64,000 nt of DNA from Macrotrachela quadricornifera. Lineage: Eukaryota > Rotifera > Eurotatoria > Philodinida > Philodinidae. The position numbers and the translations under genes are program-made. Below the pieces are notes generated by a model, which ran no database searches, had not been told where the DNA came from, and saw only the letters and a program-made list of their open reading frames with translations. Positions 62,293 to 64,000 of the stretch are shown piece by piece. The DNA lies in assembly GCA_022393335.1 (NCBI GenBank), contig JAJEKB010001139.1, positions 228,361 through 292,360 of the forward strand, given 5' to 3'. How positions within the stretch are numbered: position 1 is the first letter of the stretch; each line of letters begins with the position of its first letter.

Positions 62293-63850
62293 ATGTCGAC
62301 CGTAGTTTCGAATAGTAAAGTTGTTCAAGTATGTAATGTATCAACAACATGTCAAAGAGATCAATTAAAAGCATTATTTAATTTTTTTGGACGTATTGAT
62401 GATGTTCAATTGTATCCAGATAGGTAAATTATTCATATTAATTTATATTTAATCCGTTAAAATAATAAATGATTAAAAGTCATATCCTCATAGATATTTT
62501 TATGCAGAAAAAAATTTCTTCTCTTATATTTTAACGTTTAAAAAAGATTTTTTTCTTTCTTTCAGTGATACATTAACATCAACAATAAATGCAAAAGTTG
62601 GTTATATTAAATTCGATCGTAGTGATAGTGTTCATGCTGCATTAAATATGACAAATACAATATTTATTGATAAACCATTAATAGTTGCACAAGTTTTTGA
62701 AAATAATATACCAGATGAAACTGATGCAATGATTTATTGTGCACCACTTAATCCAAATATAACATTACTTAGTGGTGGTCCAACATGGCCAAGCACAGTT
62801 ATTAATCGAATTGTTGGACAACCACCTAATCCTTCATATATTGAAACAGTTGATCCTGAATTAACTGATAGAAATTTACCACCATATCCACCATTACCTG
62901 GAACATTAGATGTTCCAAAAGTTGAAGAAATTCGACGTACAGTTTATCTATCAAATCTAGATAAAAATGTAAGTTAATTATATTATAATATTATTTTGTT
63001 TTTAATCTTTTGCTTGTTTGATTTAGATTGGTTTAGATATTTTACATGAATTTTTATCACAAATTGGTGAAATACGGTTTATTCGAGCTGCTTATATTGA
63101 TGAAAATGCTGAAACACGTGGTGCTTATGTTGAATTTAGTGAACAACCATCAATTCCAAAAGTTCTTTCAATAAATGGTTTGCAATTTTTTGGTAGACCA
63201 TTATTGTATGTTGAATTTTAATATTTTAAATAAAATATATATAAATATTTAAATTTTAGAGTTAATCATGCAACATCTTGTGTTATTAAACCAGCAACTG
63301 TTCGAGGAATGAGAAGTGGTAAGAAAAAAAAATTTCTATTAAAAAGAAAAAAAAATATTTGGTTTTTAGATGAAGAAGATATGCCATTTAGTCGATCACG
63401 TTCACGAAGGTTTGTTTGTTTGTTTTTATTGATTTTCAAGAAGAATTTTATTGTTTTGGTTTTAGTGCATCAGTTCGTAAAGATTCAGCAGTTGAAGAGG
63501 ATAGTGATAGTCATCGAGAAAATGGTCGTCGTTCATCCCGTTCACGACATCGTTCATCATCAAGATCAAAATCTCGTAAAAAATCATCGAAATCTACTCG
63601 TTCACCAAAACGTCGATCAAGGTTTATTTTTTTATTTTTATAAAAAATATCTATTCATATTTTATTTTTAAATAGATCAAGAAAACGTAGTCGATCAAGA
63701 TCATCACGTGATCGAAAACGTCGTTCACGTTCTCGTGATCATCATCGTAGAAAGAAAGATTCACGTAAACGTTCACGTACACGTTCACATTCAAAAGGAC
63801 GTCATCGTCGTAGTGAAAGTAGTCGAAAAGAGAAAAAATCTCGACGTTAA
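62293..63850 (+). CDS. SREK1: SREK1-like splicing regulator (two RRMs, RS domain)
   Basis: Nuclear SR-related protein affecting splice-site choice. Seven exons (62293-62423, 62566-62968, 63027-63205, 63260-63318, 63370-63409, 63466-63621, 63676-63850) give about 380 residues. RRM1 occupies roughly 10-85 (VVQVCNVSTTCQRDQLKALF, KVGYIKFDRSDSVHAALNMT). A Pro-rich linker follows with PPYPPLPGTLDVPKVEEIRR, matching human MGNVDPSKIDEIRRTVYVGN. RRM2 lies at about 167-245 (RRTVYLSNLDKN, IRFIRAAYIDENAETRGAYV, NGLQFFGRPLL, VNHATSCVIKP). The RS/RK-rich tail runs from about 265 to 380 (RSRSRSSRDRKRRSRSRDHH). It is shorter than the mammalian protein, lacking its long Glu/Lys-rich tail. The ATG is directly preceded by TTTTCTAG. 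Confidence 0.88.
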
Positions 63851-64000
63851 TTACAATTTATATATAAATTTCATTTCTGTTCTATTTCTTTTTTTGTTCG
63901 ATGTTATCTATGTTTGTGTGTAATTCTCATGCACTTAAAAAAGAAAGATATAAAAAAAAAATGAGAGAGAAAATTTAAATTTTTGTTTGATTTTGTAATG
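63851..64000 (+). other. SREK1 3' UTR
   Basis: AT-rich sequence after the stop, with A-rich runs near 63935-63962. No further gene begins before the window ends. Confidence 0.4.

Overview
The window is nuclear DNA from a small, compact-gene animal. It is strongly AT-rich. Nearly all introns are 45-70 bp with GT..AG ends, codons end mostly in A or T, and the gene repertoire is metazoan (TRPC channel, vesicular monoamine transporter, Shaker-type K+ channel, sorting nexin, exportin-1, CK2 alpha). The style fits a rotifer, probably bdelloid, but no marker in the window proves the species.

Layout. 1-678 (-): N-terminal part of exportin-1, running off the left edge. 679-7823: a gene-poor 7 kb holding a decayed foldback repeat and pieces with hAT-like ends. 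7824-8115 (-): a two-exon gene for an 80-residue secreted peptide that I do not recognise. 9043-15634 (+): CK2 alpha, a PX-BAR sorting nexin and an immunoglobulin-domain surface protein, all on one strand. 15839-16927: a Helitron inserted at the edge of a hairpin MITE. 17489-20903 (-): a kelch protein and a vesicular monoamine transporter. 22572-23865 (-) and 33906-35142 (+): two inverted paralogues of an unrecognised eight-helix membrane protein, lying on either side of a 13-exon TRPC channel (24724-30104, -). 35220-36935 (+): an HROB-like OB-fold repair factor, 77 bp behind the second paralogue. 37772-39966 (-): a Kv channel whose selectivity-filter intron lacks a normal donor. 41865-42767 (+): a cysteine-rich, probably GPI-anchored Ly6/uPAR-like protein. 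45614-47411 (-): a membrane RING-H2 protein. 51666-53408 (+): an F-box protein with two DUF1399/GRDP-like motifs. 53682-56838 (+): a broken hAT transposase. 57186-57649 (+): another decayed frame. 58258-61769 (-): the Rap1GDS1/SmgGDS armadillo protein. 62293-63850 (+): SREK1-like splicing regulator.

How the genes relate. There is no single pathway. Excitable-cell genes (VMAT, TRPC, Kv, Ig cell-adhesion type) are mixed with housekeeping genes. Several plus-strand genes have a splice acceptor 0-7 nt before their ATG, and two gene pairs are closely spaced head to tail. This fits spliced-leader trans-splicing or small operons, both known in rotifers. The repeat content is non-autonomous or dead elements in the gene-poor gaps.

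The most novel items are the small secreted peptide gene, the inverted eight-helix paralogue pair with matching exon lengths, the damaged or non-canonical splice site inside the Kv selectivity filter, and the nested Helitron/MITE insertion with a visible 6-bp target duplication. Exon coordinates were read by eye from splice signals and reading frame, not computed.
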